64,000 nucleotides of DNA from CAZYYO01 sp964650965. GTDB lineage: Bacteria; Bacillota; Clostridia; Lachnospirales; Lachnospiraceae. Shown piece by piece: positions 7,519 through 16,207 of the stretch. Every line of letters starts with the position of its first letter. Position 1 is the stretch's first letter. Where the stretch lies: positions 8,398 through 72,397 of the forward strand of contig CAZYYO010000003.1 of assembly GCA_964650965.1 (NCBI GenBank). The letters are read 5' to 3'. The notes beneath the pieces are model-generated. The model was not told the origin of the DNA. It saw only the letters and a list, made by a program, of their open reading frames with translations, and made no database searches. The position numbers were made by a program, and so were the translations under genes.

Positions 7519-7981
7519 CGCCGCAACCAATCTTATTACCGGAATTACCGGATGGCTGGGAGGTAAAATCATCCCGTTGGTCATGGACAATAATGGAGCG
7601 ATGTACTACATCCTTCAGAGACAGGAAGCTGTCGAATACCAATAGATAAGCTTTGCCACTGCTGTTTAATATGGATGGCAGATCTCCTAAATGATAGGGA
7701 TGGTTGGCACCGGTTGGATTGTAGTGCTCTCCGGTTTGAGTAAAGTTGTTACTGCAATCTCCAACCTGGTGAATATGAAGTCCCAGAAAACGTGGAGAAT
7801 ATAAGGGGGAGTTAGGCAGATTAGATAATTCAACTTCAATGAATAGACCAGCAGGGTGAATCGATTCATAGAAATTGGCGATACCACAAAGACTGGGATA
7901 GTTGTTGTTTCCATAAATAAGTGCGTATGCTTGAGGAGAGGAGATACTTTCGTAAAAAAAAGAAGAAATCAGTGGCTTCAT
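7502..7981 (-). CDS. Cu/Zn superoxide dismutase family protein
   Basis: The 159-residue protein matches the SodC fold. Copper ligands are present as H69 and H71 (GLHIHQVGDC), H86 (GEHYNPTG) and H133 (VHDQ). Zinc ligands are H86, H94, H97 and D100 (NHPYHLGDLP); the zinc loop is shorter than in classical enzymes. C76 and C153 can form the conserved disulphide. The active-site arginine of GNAGSR is replaced by lysine K150 (GNSGNK). There is no signal peptide, so it would be cytoplasmic, unlike most bacterial SodC proteins, and copper loading there is uncertain. It would convert superoxide to peroxide and oxygen. It stands alone between two plus-strand units. Confidence 0.8.
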   Translation of the reverse strand: MKPLISSFFYESISSPQAYALIYGNNNYPSLCGIANFYESIHPAGLFIEVELSNLPNSPLYSPRFLGLHIHQVGDCSNNFTQTGEHYNPTGANHPYHLGDLPSILNSSGKAYLLVFDSFLSLKDVVHRSIIVHDQRDDFTSQPSGNSGNKIGCGVIYSS

Positions 7982-8126
7982 AGTAGATAAATCCTTATAG
8001 AAAATGTGTTCCTAATAGAATATGTTTCATTGGAAAAAAGGTGAATAAAAATAGATGGATTGACACATAGTAATCATAGCCTGTGAGAAAAGTTACCAAT
8101 AAGAATTACAGGAAAAGGAGGTTACA

Positions 8127-8309
8127 ATGACGCAATTATCAGAAAAGGAATTATCTTTGATTAATGATTCGCTCAGTGAGGAAGAACTGTTAGTTAAGAA
8201 ATACCAAATGCTGGCATCCCAGGCTACAGACCAGGCGATGAGCAGCACATTTCAGGGGATTTCTCAGAGACATCAGGAACATTATAATTCCATATATTCA
8301 TTATTATGA
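8127..8309 (+). CDS. Short CotF-like protein
   Basis: The 60-residue peptide (LSEKELSLINDSLSEEELLVKKYQMLA) is helical and resembles the first helix pair of CotF-type spore coat proteins. A clean AAAGGAGG precedes it. The next gene, a fuller CotF relative, begins 17 bases after its stop, so the two are cotranscribed. A coat or spore-surface role is inferred from family resemblance only. Confidence 0.6.
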   Translation: MTQLSEKELSLINDSLSEEELLVKKYQMLASQATDQAMSSTFQGISQRHQEHYNSIYSLL

Positions 8310-8326
8310 AAGAGGAGATAGATACT

Positions 8327-8593
8327 ATGGCAAATGTAGAGTTTGGCGAAAAAGAATTACTTGGAGACGCACTGGCAGCAGCAAAGTTCTCAACAGATAA
8401 TTACAATACATTTTCAAATGAGTGTTCCCATGAGGATGTGCGGTCTACCATGATGCGTATTCTAAATGAAGAACATGAGATACAAAATGAAGTATTTCAA
8501 ATGATGTCACAAAAAGGGTATTATCCCACACCCTCTGCAGAAGAATCCAAAGTGACAGAGGCAAAGCAGCGCTATCAAGCGGGATGCAAATAG
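8327..8593 (+). CDS. CotF-family spore coat protein
   Basis: I chose the ATG at 8327, nine bases after AGAGGAG. The 88-residue product (FGEKELLGDALAAAKF, NECSHEDVRSTMMRILNEEH, QMMSQKGYYPT) has the two-helix layout and the C-terminal YYP motif of the CotF family, a ferritin-like coat component of endospores. It ends in GCK. It forms an operon with the shorter relative before it and is followed by a strong terminator. Confidence 0.8.
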   Translation: MANVEFGEKELLGDALAAAKFSTDNYNTFSNECSHEDVRSTMMRILNEEHEIQNEVFQMMSQKGYYPTPSAEESKVTEAKQRYQAGCK

Positions 8594-8627
8594 TGAGTAT
8601 TCTTTTATCATAGACAATGAATGCTTG

Positions 8628-8676
8628 AAACAAGCCAGGGGCGATTGGAGTCGTATGAGTCACCCTGGCTTGTTTT
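8628..8676 (+). terminator. Intrinsic terminator after the coat genes
   Basis: AAACAAGCCAGGG pairs with CCCTGGCTTGTTT (8663-8675) around a 22-base loop and runs into Ts. The A-rich left side could also end transcription from the other strand. Confidence 0.85.
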
Positions 8677-8746
8677 GCTGTGTTTATTCCAAATAAAATA
8701 TGATATGATATCTTATAGTGAAAAGGTAAATACAAGGAGCATGATG

Positions 8747-9286
8747 ATGAGTAAAATATACTTTGTAAGACATGGACAAACCGTATGGAATGTGGAGAAT
8801 AAAATCTGTGGTGTTACAGACAGCGAATTAACTCCATTGGGACACCAGCAGGCAATGATAGCTGGGGAGAATTTAAAGGCGCAAGGGTTAAAAATTGATA
8901 AGATTTTGCATTCTCCGCTGACCCGGGCAAGAGATACGGCAGGACACATATCACAGATTACCGGTATTCCTATGGAAGTAGAACCAAGGCTGAAGGAACA
9001 GAATTTTGGTAAATGGGAGGCTACGCCAAGAGATGGAGAGGAGTTTCAGAAGGCAAAGCGCTGTTTTATAGATTCCTTCCAGGGAGGGGAATCCATGATG
9101 CAGATGGCGCAGAGGATATACAATTTGTTAGATGAACTAAAAGCAGATATCGAACATACATACCTTCTGGTAGCTCATAATGGAATTTCTAGAGTGGTAA
9201 ATTCTTATTTTCATGATATGACCAATGAAGAGTATTCCTCCTTTGGCATTGGAAATTGCGAAATTCGAGAGTATACATTTAAATAG
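8747..9286 (+). CDS. Histidine phosphatase (phosphoglycerate mutase family)
   Basis: Three ATGs in a row occur at 8741-8749; the third lies 7 bases after AAGGAG and is the best start. The 179-residue protein has the catalytic RHG motif (YFVRHGQTVWN), the HSPLTRARDTA segment, a KEQNFGKWE acidic-donor region and the second histidine in LLVAHNG. It belongs to the broad cofactor-dependent mutase/phosphatase family; the substrate (phosphosugar, cobalamin precursor or other) cannot be told. It is monocistronic, with terminators on both sides. Confidence 0.85.
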   Translation: MSKIYFVRHGQTVWNVENKICGVTDSELTPLGHQQAMIAGENLKAQGLKIDKILHSPLTRARDTAGHISQITGIPMEVEPRLKEQNFGKWEATPRDGEEFQKAKRCFIDSFQGGESMMQMAQRIYNLLDELKADIEHTYLLVAHNGISRVVNSYFHDMTNEEYSSFGIGNCEIREYTFK

Positions 9287-9303
9287 AAAATAAAAAAGAT
9301 TTT

Positions 9304-9340
9304 CCGTCAGTTTCTATATTCAGGAACTGGCGGTTTTTTT
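9304..9340 (+). terminator. Intrinsic terminator after the phosphatase gene
   Basis: CCGTCAGTT pairs with AACTGGCGG, with one G-T pair, and seven Ts follow. Confidence 0.85.
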
Positions 9341-9387
9341 GCGCATATCATGTAGCATAGAGCAATTTTAGGAAAGGAATCAATCAT

Positions 9388-9633
9388 ATGCTACAAAATT
9401 GTGTTTTTAAAATGTCCGTAGATACCCATCAGTGGGGGAAGGCGGCAGGAATTCGTGCAGTTAAAACCATGGCACAGACAGCCATTGCAATTATTGGAAC
9501 AGAAGCGGTTATGTCATCTATAGACTGGAAAATGGTACTGTCTTCTGCACTGGTCGCTGGATTGGTGAGCATTCTTACATCCATCAGCGGGATCCCGGAA
9601 GTGAGCTGCAAGGAGGATGCAAATGGTAATTAA
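9388..9633 (+). CDS. r1t-type phage holin
   Basis: The 81-residue protein carries W-GKAAGIRAVKTMAQTA and WKMVLSSALVAGLVSILTS, the two halves of the r1t holin family, with two membrane segments. Holins form pores that let an endolysin reach the wall. AGGAAAGGA precedes the start. The next gene, an amidase, overlaps it, giving a complete two-gene lysis cassette. No other phage genes are nearby. Confidence 0.8.
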   Translation: MLQNCVFKMSVDTHQWGKAAGIRAVKTMAQTAIAIIGTEAVMSSIDWKMVLSSALVAGLVSILTSISGIPEVSCKEDANGN

Positions 9634-10564
9634 TGTACATGCAGGGCACAATTCTCAGTGGAAAAAAGGAAGTGGAGCTGTTGGGTTGATTCACGAATCC
9701 GCAGAAAATCGGGTGGTGAAAAATCTTGTATTGTCAAACCTTCGAAGGTTGGGGCACACAGTATATGACTGTACGCAGGATGACGGAGCAGATCAAAAAG
9801 ATGTGCTGAAGAAAATTGTAGAAGCATGTAATACCAATCAGGTAGATTTGGACATCTCCATACATTTTAATGCAGGGCGAAAAGACCTTACAGGTGATGG
9901 AAATATTGGAGGAACGGAGATTTATGTATACAATAGGAACAGTAAAGCGATTCCAGTGGCAAAAAAGATATTGGCAAACATAGTAAAAATAGGTTTCCGA
10001 AATAGAGGAATAAAATATGGAGAAAACTTATATGTGCTGCGAAATACCAAGGCACCTGCCATATTAATTGAGTGCTGTTTTGTGGATGATAAGGATGATA
10101 CCAACTTGTATAATGCACAAACCATGGCTGCCGCAATTGTAAAAGGAATTACAGGACAGAACCTGGTAGAGGGAAATGAACCAATCAAAGAAGAAGTGAC
10201 AAATGAACTCCAGGAGCCAGAGAAGATAAGGTCTGACTATGAAATATTCATTATGGGATTACAGTATCGTTTAGGTCAAGAGGTAACCGGGCAAAATGTT
10301 AACGAAATTTTTGCAGTAGCCCCTACGGTATCTGCAGTAAGAAATCGCCATCATGAAGTGGTAACTCCATTAGAAAGATATCTGAAAACCTTAGGATATT
10401 ATGCAGGTAAGATTGAAGCTGATGAGGGAAAAACACCCATCTTTGGAAGGGGTATGACTGCCGCGGTGAATCGATATCAGAAAGAAATTCTTCAATATAA
10501 AAAAGTCGACGGTGAAATCACCGCCGGTAAAAAAATGTGGAAGAGCTTATTAAAGATAAAATAA
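9623..10564 (+). CDS. N-acetylmuramoyl-L-alanine amidase (endolysin)
   Basis: The ATG at 9623 is 6 bases after AAGGAGG and begins MVINVHAGHN, the exact start of the Amidase_3 fold. Zinc ligands are in VHAGH, the glutamate of IHESAENR and the histidine of ISIHFNAG, with the catalytic glutamate in ILIECCFVDD. This domain spans about 1-175. After a linker rich in glutamate, residues 205-313 (LQYRLGQEVTGQ, LGYYAGKIEADEG) look like a wall-binding domain of the peptidoglycan-binding type. It would cut the bond between muramic acid and L-alanine. It is coupled to the holin gene. Confidence 0.85.
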   Translation: MVINVHAGHNSQWKKGSGAVGLIHESAENRVVKNLVLSNLRRLGHTVYDCTQDDGADQKDVLKKIVEACNTNQVDLDISIHFNAGRKDLTGDGNIGGTEIYVYNRNSKAIPVAKKILANIVKIGFRNRGIKYGENLYVLRNTKAPAILIECCFVDDKDDTNLYNAQTMAAAIVKGITGQNLVEGNEPIKEEVTNELQEPEKIRSDYEIFIMGLQYRLGQEVTGQNVNEIFAVAPTVSAVRNRHHEVVTPLERYLKTLGYYAGKIEADEGKTPIFGRGMTAAVNRYQKEILQYKKVDGEITAGKKMWKSLLKIK

Positions 10565-10568
10565 AGAA

Positions 10569-10642
10569 TGGAAGTAACGGGGCTCGAACCCGTGACCTTT
10601 CGCGTGTGAGGCGAACGCTCATCCCAGCTGAGCTATACTTCC
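10569..10642 (-). tRNA. tRNA-Val (anticodon CAC)
   Basis: On the minus strand the acceptor stem GGAAGTA pairs with TACTTCC and the discriminator is A. The anticodon stem TTCGC/GCGAA encloses the loop CTCACAC, giving anticodon CAC for the GTG codon. The T arm has GGGTTCGAGCCCC. CCA is not encoded. It lies directly after the lysis cassette on the opposite strand. Confidence 0.93.
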
Positions 10643-10760
10643 ACAGGAAATCTAATAAAAATTATAGCACTCTGGGGGATGATTGCAATATGTTTCTTTA
10701 GAAAATTGTGATATTTGTTTGCATTAGAAATGCAGACACAGAATTTTTACAAAATATACG

Positions 10761-10817
10761 TTGACATTTGTAAAGAACGGTCTATAATAAACAATGTTCA
10801 TATCCGAACAATTCGGA
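10761..10817 (+). promoter_or_regulatory. Promoter and MarR-type operator
   Basis: TTGACA (10761-10766) and TATAAT (10783-10788), 16 bases apart, form a strong promoter. The perfect dyad TCCGAA-CAA-TTCGGA lies at 10803-10817, just after the start of transcription. Further GAACAATTC and CAGTTCGGA copies follow up to about 10850, so several half-sites are present. Repression of the exporter operon by its MarR protein is the likely role. Confidence 0.7.
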
Positions 10818-10871
10818 GGTGAACAATTCATAACCAAACAGTTCGGAAATGAACCAAACAGGAGTGAGATA

Positions 10872-11348
10872 ATGAAAAAACAGGAATGGATTGGATTCCA
10901 AACAAGATACCTGTCTAAAATGATAGGATGCCGTCTTCACCAGAAGGAGATGGAAAGTGGTGCTGATACAGTGACAGCAACGCATGGATGGATTATCGGA
11001 TATCTATGGGAGCACCGGGAAGAAGAAATCTATCAGAAGGATTTGGAGCGGGAATTCCATATGGCCAGGTCCTCTATCACAGGCATCGTGCAGATTATGG
11101 AAAACAATGGGTATATTAAGCGTACGCTTGTAGCACACGATGCTAGATTAAAGAAGATAGAATTGACACCTAGAGGAGTAGAATTTCATAAAAACACCCA
11201 TAGAAATATGGAAGAGCTTGAGCTAGAGGTGAAGCAGGGAATTTCTCCAGAAGATTTGAATACGTATTATCGTGTGACAGAACAGATGAAGAAGAATTTG
11301 CAGATGTATTTGGATGCGGGAAGCGACCAATGTACATCTCGCGAATAG
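10872..11348 (+). CDS. MarR-family regulator
   Basis: The start at 10872 has AGGAGTG at good distance; an upstream ATG at 10794 in the same frame would put the operator repeats inside the gene. The 158-residue protein is a MarR winged helix: YQKDLEREFHMARSSITGIVQIMENNGYIKRT, then the wing DARLKKIELTPRG. It heads an operon with two ABC exporter genes and probably senses the compound they export. Confidence 0.88.
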   Translation: MKKQEWIGFQTRYLSKMIGCRLHQKEMESGADTVTATHGWIIGYLWEHREEEIYQKDLEREFHMARSSITGIVQIMENNGYIKRTLVAHDARLKKIELTPRGVEFHKNTHRNMEELELEVKQGISPEDLNTYYRVTEQMKKNLQMYLDAGSDQCTSRE

Positions 11349-11375
11349 GTAAGAATGATACGAGAGGAGATCTAT

Positions 11376-13127
11376 ATGTTAAAAACATTAGGAAAACAGG
11401 TTAAGGAATTTAAGAAAGATTCCATATTGACCCCATTATTTATGCTGCTGGAAGTAGCAATGGAGATGATTATCCCATTACTTATGGCATCCATTATTGA
11501 TGATGGAGTAAACAAAGGGAATCTTCAGCACATTTTTATTATTGGTGCATTTATGGTAGCTGCTGCAGGCATTGGATTATGGAGCGGTGTCATGGGAGGA
11601 AAATATGGCGCCAGCGCATCTACTGGATTTGCAAGAAACCTAAGAGCGGGAATGTTCCGCAATATTCAGAATTATTCTTTTGCAAATATTGATAAATTCT
11701 CAACGGCAGGATTGGTAACACGTCTTACAACGGATGTAACTAACGTCCAGAATGCATACCAGATGATTCTTCGTATGGGAATGAGAGCCCCTGCAAGCTT
11801 AATCGTTGCAATGATTATGGCATTTATTGTCAGCCCAAGGCTGGCTACGATTTACCTTGTGGTAGTGGTAATTTTAGCAATTTGTCTGTTTTCTATTATT
11901 TTCTTTGTAAGAAAGATTTTTGACGTAGTATTTAAGAAATATGACGATTTAAATGCCAGCGTACAGGAGAATATTTCCGGGATTCGTGTGGTAAAAGCCT
12001 ATGTTAGAGAAGAATACGAAAAACAGAAATTCCAGAAGGCTAGCGGTAATTTATATAAGATGTTTATTAAAGCAGAGACAATTTTATCACTGAACTCACC
12101 ATTTATGATGCTGGCAGTGTATTCCTGTATCCTGTTGGTAAGCTGGTTAGGTGCTCAGATGATTGTAGGGTCAACTCTTACAACAGGAGAATTAATGAGC
12201 CTTCTTTCCTATTGTATGAATATTCTTATGAGCTTAATGATGCTTTCCTTTGTATTTGTAATGATTTCTATGAGTATGGCAAGTGGGGAACGTATTGCAG
12301 AAGTGTTAAATGAAGAGCCAAGTATTGTAAATCCTGAAAATCCAGTAATGGAAGTTAAGGATGGAAGTATTGATTTCAATCATGTAAATTTTGCCTATGG
12401 AGCGGATAGTCAGGAATATGTGTTAGAGGACATTGATCTCCATATCCAGTCAGGTGAGACCATTGGTATCCTAGGAGGTACCGGAAGTGCCAAGACAACC
12501 CTGGTAAATCTGATTTCCCGTCTATATGATGTATCAGAGGGAGCGGTTGAAGTAGGTGGCGTTGATGTACGTAAATACGATTTGGAAGTAATTCGTGATC
12601 AAGTGTCTGTAGTGCTGCAAAACAATGTATTGTTTTCTGGAACCATTTTAGATAACCTTCGCTGGGGAGACCAGAATGCAACCGAAGAACAGTGTAAAGA
12701 GGCGGCAAGACAGGCTTGTGCAGATGAATTTATTGAGAAATTCCCAGAGGGATACCATACCCATATTGAACAGGGAGGAACCAATGTTTCCGGCGGACAG
12801 CGTCAGCGTTTATGTATTGCCAGAGCTCTTTTAAAGAAGCCGAAGGTTCTCATATTAGATGACAGTACCAGTGCAGTGGATACTGCTACAGATGCTAAGA
12901 TACGTAAGGCCTTTCGAGAAGAAATTCCAAATACAACCAAGCTAATTATTGCACAGAGAATTTCTTCCGTACAGGATGCAGACCGAATTATCGTTATGGA
13001 TAATGGTCGGATTGATGGCGTTGGAAGTCATGAGCAGTTGCTGGCATCCAATGAAATTTATAAAGATGTTTATGAATCTCAAACTGGCGGTGGAACCGGT
13101 GATTTTGATGAGAAGGAGGGTGAATAA
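11376..13127 (+). CDS. ABC exporter half-transporter, degenerate-site subunit
   Basis: The ATG at 11376 follows GAGAGGAG. The 583-residue protein has six membrane helices in residues 15-310 and an ATPase domain after about 335. Walker A is GGTGSAKTT, with alanine where glycine is usual; the signature is VSGGQRQR; Walker B is ILDDSTSAVD, with aspartate instead of the catalytic glutamate; the switch region is IAQRISS, with glutamine instead of histidine. These changes make its Walker site non-hydrolytic, as in one half of heterodimeric exporters such as BmrCD, LmrCD and TM287/288. The next gene is the partner. Confidence 0.9.
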   Translation: MLKTLGKQVKEFKKDSILTPLFMLLEVAMEMIIPLLMASIIDDGVNKGNLQHIFIIGAFMVAAAGIGLWSGVMGGKYGASASTGFARNLRAGMFRNIQNYSFANIDKFSTAGLVTRLTTDVTNVQNAYQMILRMGMRAPASLIVAMIMAFIVSPRLATIYLVVVVILAICLFSIIFFVRKIFDVVFKKYDDLNASVQENISGIRVVKAYVREEYEKQKFQKASGNLYKMFIKAETILSLNSPFMMLAVYSCILLVSWLGAQMIVGSTLTTGELMSLLSYCMNILMSLMMLSFVFVMISMSMASGERIAEVLNEEPSIVNPENPVMEVKDGSIDFNHVNFAYGADSQEYVLEDIDLHIQSGETIGILGGTGSAKTTLVNLISRLYDVSEGAVEVGGVDVRKYDLEVIRDQVSVVLQNNVLFSGTILDNLRWGDQNATEEQCKEAARQACADEFIEKFPEGYHTHIEQGGTNVSGGQRQRLCIARALLKKPKVLILDDSTSAVDTATDAKIRKAFREEIPNTTKLIIAQRISSVQDADRIIVMDNGRIDGVGSHEQLLASNEIYKDVYESQTGGGTGDFDEKEGE

Positions 13128-13129
13128 TT

Positions 13130-15028
13130 ATGCCAAGACAAATGACAAAACCAGCAGATCGAAAAAGTATTAAGGCATCCTCCCATGCAATGGGACGACT
13201 GATACAATATGTATTTCAGAAATATCCCATACATTTAATTGCAGTGGTTATCTGTATTGTTGTTAGTGTATTATGCAATGTACAGGGAACACTGTTTATG
13301 CAGAATCTTATTGATGATTATATTACGCCAATGCTAAAGACGCAGGGCAGCGACTTTGGCCCTTTGTTAGGTGCCATTACCCGTGTAGCAGGCTTTTACG
13401 GGCTGGGTATTGTAACTACATTTTTATCTAACTTTATTATGGTATTTGTAACCCAGGGAACGTTGCGAAAGCTTCGGGATGATATGTTCACCCATATGGA
13501 GGACCTGCCAATCCGATTCTTCGATACGCACGCCCATGGTGATATTATGTCTGGATATACCAACGATATTGATACACTGCGACAGATGATTAGCCAGAGT
13601 ATGCCTCAGCTGTTAAACAGCTCCATTACCATAGTAACGGTTCTTGTGTGTATGATTCGCTTAAATATCATCTTAACCTTGATTACTTTGGCTATGGTAG
13701 GCGTGATGCTTATCGTTACCAAGAAGCTTGCAGGTCAATCTGCCAAATATTTTATGCAGCAGCAAAGAGACATTGGTATTGTAAATGGAAATATTGAAGA
13801 GATGATGAACGGACAGAAGGTAGTTAAGGTATTCTGTCATGAGGGAGAAAGCATCAAGAAATTTGATGAATTAAATGATCAGTTGTTTGAAAGTGCCAAC
13901 CAGGCAAATAAGTTTGCAAATATTTTAATGCCTGCAAATGCTCAGATTGGTAATATCAGTTATGTGATTGTTGCCGTAGTGGGTGGTATATTAGCCATTG
14001 GAGGAGTAGGCGGATTTACCCTGGGTGGACTTGCCAGCTTCCTTACCTTTAACAAGAGCTTTAGCATGCCAATTAACCAGATTTCACAGCAGCTGAACTT
14101 TATAGTTATGGCTATGGCTGGTGCAGAACGAATCTTTGCACTACTGGATGAGAAGCCGGAAGTGGATGATGGATATGTAACCTTAGTAAACTGTCGAGAA
14201 GAAAATGGACAAATTGTAGAGACTACAGAGCGAACAGGAAGCTGGGCGTGGAGACATGAACATCAGGCAGATGGCAGCGTAGATTATATTCCTCTTAAGG
14301 GGGATGTGGTCTTTAATGATGTGGACTTTGCCTATAATCCGGATAAAACTGTACTTCACAATATTAAGCTGTTTGCCACTCCGGGACAGAAAATTGCATT
14401 CGTCGGAGCAACCGGAGCAGGAAAAACGACCATTACCAATTTGATTAATCGGTTCTATGACATCTCAGATGGTAAGATTCGATATGACGGAATTAACATT
14501 AACAAGATTAAGAAGGATGACCTGCGTCATTCCTTAGGCATTGTATTACAGGATACCCATTTGTTTACAGGAACGGTTATGGATAATATCCGCTACGGTA
14601 AGCTAGATGCCACAGATCAGGAAGTTAAGGAAGCTGCTAAGTTGGCAAATGCTGACGGATTTATTAAAAAGCTGCCACATGGATACGAGACAGTATTAAC
14701 AGGCGATGGAGCAAACCTGAGTCAGGGACAGCGTCAGCTTCTTGCCATTGCCAGAGCAGCAATTGCAGATCCACCTGTATTGATTCTAGACGAAGCTACC
14801 AGCTCCATCGATACCAGAACAGAAAAAATTGTTCAGGATGGAATGGACAAACTGATGCATGGAAGAACAACCTTTGTTATTGCGCATCGACTATCTACCA
14901 TTCGTAACAGTGATTGTATTATGGTATTGGATCAGGGACGAATTATCGAACGAGGAAATCACGAAGAACTAATCAAGGAAAAAGGAAAATATTACCAACT
15001 GTACACTGGAAAAATCATGAACGCATAG
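13130..15028 (+). CDS. ABC exporter half-transporter, catalytic-site subunit
   Basis: The 632-residue protein starts 2 bases after its partner's stop, with GAAGGAGGG before it. Six membrane helices precede an ATPase domain with Walker A GATGAGKTT, Walker B LILDEATSSID with the catalytic glutamate, and switch IAHRLST. The signature is LSQGQRQ, with glutamine in place of the second residue's usual glycine. Intact Walker B and altered signature are the mirror image of the partner, so the pair makes one good and one degenerate ATP site. An insert of about 50 residues (NCREENGQ to QADGSVDYIP) precedes the ATPase domain. Drug or peptide export is likely. Confidence 0.9.
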   Translation: MPRQMTKPADRKSIKASSHAMGRLIQYVFQKYPIHLIAVVICIVVSVLCNVQGTLFMQNLIDDYITPMLKTQGSDFGPLLGAITRVAGFYGLGIVTTFLSNFIMVFVTQGTLRKLRDDMFTHMEDLPIRFFDTHAHGDIMSGYTNDIDTLRQMISQSMPQLLNSSITIVTVLVCMIRLNIILTLITLAMVGVMLIVTKKLAGQSAKYFMQQQRDIGIVNGNIEEMMNGQKVVKVFCHEGESIKKFDELNDQLFESANQANKFANILMPANAQIGNISYVIVAVVGGILAIGGVGGFTLGGLASFLTFNKSFSMPINQISQQLNFIVMAMAGAERIFALLDEKPEVDDGYVTLVNCREENGQIVETTERTGSWAWRHEHQADGSVDYIPLKGDVVFNDVDFAYNPDKTVLHNIKLFATPGQKIAFVGATGAGKTTITNLINRFYDISDGKIRYDGININKIKKDDLRHSLGIVLQDTHLFTGTVMDNIRYGKLDATDQEVKEAAKLANADGFIKKLPHGYETVLTGDGANLSQGQRQLLAIARAAIADPPVLILDEATSSIDTRTEKIVQDGMDKLMHGRTTFVIAHRLSTIRNSDCIMVLDQGRIIERGNHEELIKEKGKYYQLYTGKIMNA

Positions 15029-15195
15029 AAAATTAAAAGATGATTAAACAAAAGCGACTAAACTTTTTGAGAAAAATAACCCCCCAGGAGGCTTGTGCAG
15101 CGGTTGCTCCTTTGGTACATTGATAGAAGATAATTACCAGCTGTCTATGAAGATCACATATAGGCAGGCGAAAGATAACAAGGAGGAAATATATT

Positions 15196-16203
15196 ATGCA
15201 CATGGCAGATGCGTTAGTTGCGCCAGCCGTAGGGGGTGCACTCTATGTATGCTCAGCGGCAGCAGCAGCTTATTCTATTAAGAAGGTTCGTGAGGAAGAT
15301 GATCCAAAAAAAATACCCATGATGGGGGTAATGGGGGCATTTGTATTTGCGACCCAAATGATTAATTTTACCATACCAGGTACCGGTTCCTCAGGTCATT
15401 TGTGCGGTGGAATGCTTCTATCTGCATTATTAGGACCGTATGCAGGATTTCTTACCATGATAGGAGTGCTACTGGTTCAGTGCCTTCTGTTTGCAGATGG
15501 AGGAATTCTTGCATTAGGCTGTAATGTATGGAATATGGCGTTTTATGGATGCTTTATGGGAGCATTGCTGATCTGGAAACCATTGATGAAAAAGGGGGCA
15601 GGAAAAGGGAAGATTATGCTTGCATCTATCCTTGGATGTGTGTTGACACTTCAGCTGGGAGCATTTTCCGTATCCCTTGAGACCTTGGCCTCGGGAATCA
15701 CCGAATTACCCTTTGCCGTATTTGTTGGAACGATGCAGCCGATTCATCTGGCAATTGGATTCGTAGAGGGGCTGATTACAGCAGCGGTACTGGTATTTGT
15801 ATATGAAGCAAGACCGGAGCTGTTATGGGGAATTAAGAAAGAAGAACAGTCAGAAAGCCGCTTATCCTTTAAGAAGACAATATTGGTGCTTGCAATTGTA
15901 GCTGCACTGATTGGTGGAGTAGTATCCTTATTTGCATCTTCTTATCCAGATGGGTTGGAGTGGTCTATGGAACAGGTGACTGGAAGTACAGAGCTAGAGG
16001 CAGATGGAGATGCATATGCGGCTGCAGAAGAAATTCAGGAGAAAACAGCATTGTTACCGGATTATAGCTTCAGCAATTCTGACTCTGTAGCAGGCACATC
16101 ATTCTCGGGAATCGTAGGAGGATTGGTTGTTGTAGTCCTTTGTATAGGAGCGAGCTATGCGCTTCGATTCTTTCGAAAAAAAGGAAAAATAGCAGAAGCA
16201 TAG
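15196..16203 (+). CDS. cbiM: Cobalt/nickel ECF transporter component CbiM fused to a PDGLE (CbiN-like) domain
   Basis: The mature start MHMADALVAPAVGG shows the conserved Met-His-Met N-terminus whose histidine and amino group bind the metal in CbiM/NikM. Membrane segments fill residues 1-210, with GSSGHLCGGMLLSALLGP and GTMQPIHLAIGFVEG as family motifs. Residues 225-335 hold two more helices and the motif YPDGLEWS, the mark of CbiN/NikN, so M and N are one protein here. AAGGAGG lies 9 bases before the start. The 167 bases upstream contain no B12 box that I can see. cbiQ and cbiO follow. Cobalt and nickel cannot be told apart from sequence alone. Confidence 0.9.
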   Translation: MHMADALVAPAVGGALYVCSAAAAAYSIKKVREEDDPKKIPMMGVMGAFVFATQMINFTIPGTGSSGHLCGGMLLSALLGPYAGFLTMIGVLLVQCLLFADGGILALGCNVWNMAFYGCFMGALLIWKPLMKKGAGKGKIMLASILGCVLTLQLGAFSVSLETLASGITELPFAVFVGTMQPIHLAIGFVEGLITAAVLVFVYEARPELLWGIKKEEQSESRLSFKKTILVLAIVAALIGGVVSLFASSYPDGLEWSMEQVTGSTELEADGDAYAAAEEIQEKTALLPDYSFSNSDSVAGTSFSGIVGGLVVVVLCIGASYALRFFRKKGKIAEA

Positions 16204-16207
16204 GAAA

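Noticed and set aside
15029..15195. Possible cobalamin or Ni/Co riboswitch before cbiM
   Set aside because: No B12 box and no convincing multi-stem core; only a weak AGGAG/CTCCT pairing near 15087-15113.
15093..15281. 62-codon Cys-rich frame before cbiM
   Set aside because: It overlaps the start of cbiM in another frame and has no ribosome binding site; its cysteines arise from the overlap.
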